The notes under the pieces are model-generated. The model was not told the DNA's origin, ran no database searches, and saw only the letters and a program-made list of their open reading frames with translations. Shown in pieces: positions 6,048-6,140 of a DNA stretch of 6,140 nucleotides. Every line of letters starts with the position of its first letter. The stretch's first letter is position 1. The position numbers and the translations under genes were made by a program. Source of the DNA: Bacillota bacterium (GTDB lineage: Bacteria > Bacillota_A > Clostridia > Peptostreptococcales > Anaerovoracaceae); NCBI GenBank assembly GCA_017438085.1, contig JAFRWH010000084.1, forward strand, positions 1 through 6,140, read 5' to 3'.

Positions 6048-6140
6048 ATGGCTGCAAAAAAGGGAACGGCGGTATTCGACTGCCGCTTTGAACATCATGA
6101 GGCTGAGCTTAAGAGCCTGTATCTGGAGCTGTATCACGGA
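6048..6140 (+). CDS. N-terminal fragment of an unidentified protein, possibly a GH13 amylosucrase/alpha-amylase-like enzyme
   Basis: Thirty-one codons are open to the right edge, starting at an ATG with GGAGG 8 bases upstream. The fragment contains FDCRFEHHEAELKSLY (residues 10-25) and then LELYHG. The pattern F-x-x-R-F-x-x-H-x-x-x-L-x-x-LY-x-ELY resembles, from memory, the helical N-terminal region of amylosucrase-like GH13 enzymes of Firmicutes, which precedes the catalytic barrel. That resemblance is weak evidence because no catalytic motif lies inside the window. There is no signal peptide, so the product should be cytoplasmic. A separate likely promoter and a 123-base gap suggest it is not part of the citrate locus. 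The existence of the gene is much surer than its function. Confidence 0.6.
   Translation, partial: MAAKKGTAVFDCRFEHHEAELKSLYLELYHG

Noticed and set aside
6011..6091. Short open frame beginning at the ATG at 6011
   Set aside because: It has only 26 codons before its stop, has no Shine-Dalgarno sequence and overlaps the better supported gene at 6048 in another frame.
1..6140. CRISPR array, tRNA or rRNA gene, insertion sequence or riboswitch
   Set aside because: I found no direct repeat array, no tRNA-like or rRNA-like sequence, no transposase frame and no intergenic gap long enough for a typical riboswitch; the longest gap is 123 bases and holds only promoter-like elements.

Overview
The window holds most of a citrate fermentation locus, all on the + strand, from what looks like an anaerobic Bacillota (Clostridia, perhaps Lachnospiraceae-like). 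That placement is inference. It rests on strong AGGAGG-type ribosome binding sites, tightly packed genes, Firmicute-like extended -10 promoters, a fused CitX-CitG protein and roughly half GC by eye. No rRNA or other taxonomic marker is present.

Layout: (1) 1-376, the C-terminal part of citE (citryl-ACP lyase, citrate lyase beta subunit), cut by the left edge. (2) 373-1932, citF (alpha subunit), overlapping citE by four bases. (3) 1995-3401, a CitMHS-family citrate-metal:H+ symporter, 62 bases downstream, with its own strong RBS and possibly its own promoter. (4) 3416-3448, a near-ideal intrinsic terminator. (5) 3517-4554, citC (citrate lyase ligase), with a likely promoter just upstream. (6) 4551-5924, a fused citX-citG gene whose TTG start overlaps the citC stop. 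(7) 6048-6140, the first 31 codons of an unrelated gene, possibly a GH13 amylosucrase-like enzyme, behind its own likely promoter. No stretch longer than 300 bases lacks a gene.

How it works together: the symporter imports citrate as a metal complex. CitF and CitE, with the acyl carrier CitD (not in the window, probably upstream), split citrate into acetate and oxaloacetate. The carrier needs an unusual prosthetic group. The CitG half makes its precursor from dephospho-CoA and ATP, the CitX half attaches it to apo-CitD, and CitC acetylates the thiol to switch the enzyme on. The terminator divides the locus into a uptake-and-catalysis block and a maturation block, so the two may be expressed at different levels. 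I see no wholly new system here. The points worth a second look are this transcriptional split, the placement of the CitMHS transporter inside a citrate lyase cluster, and the CitXG fusion.
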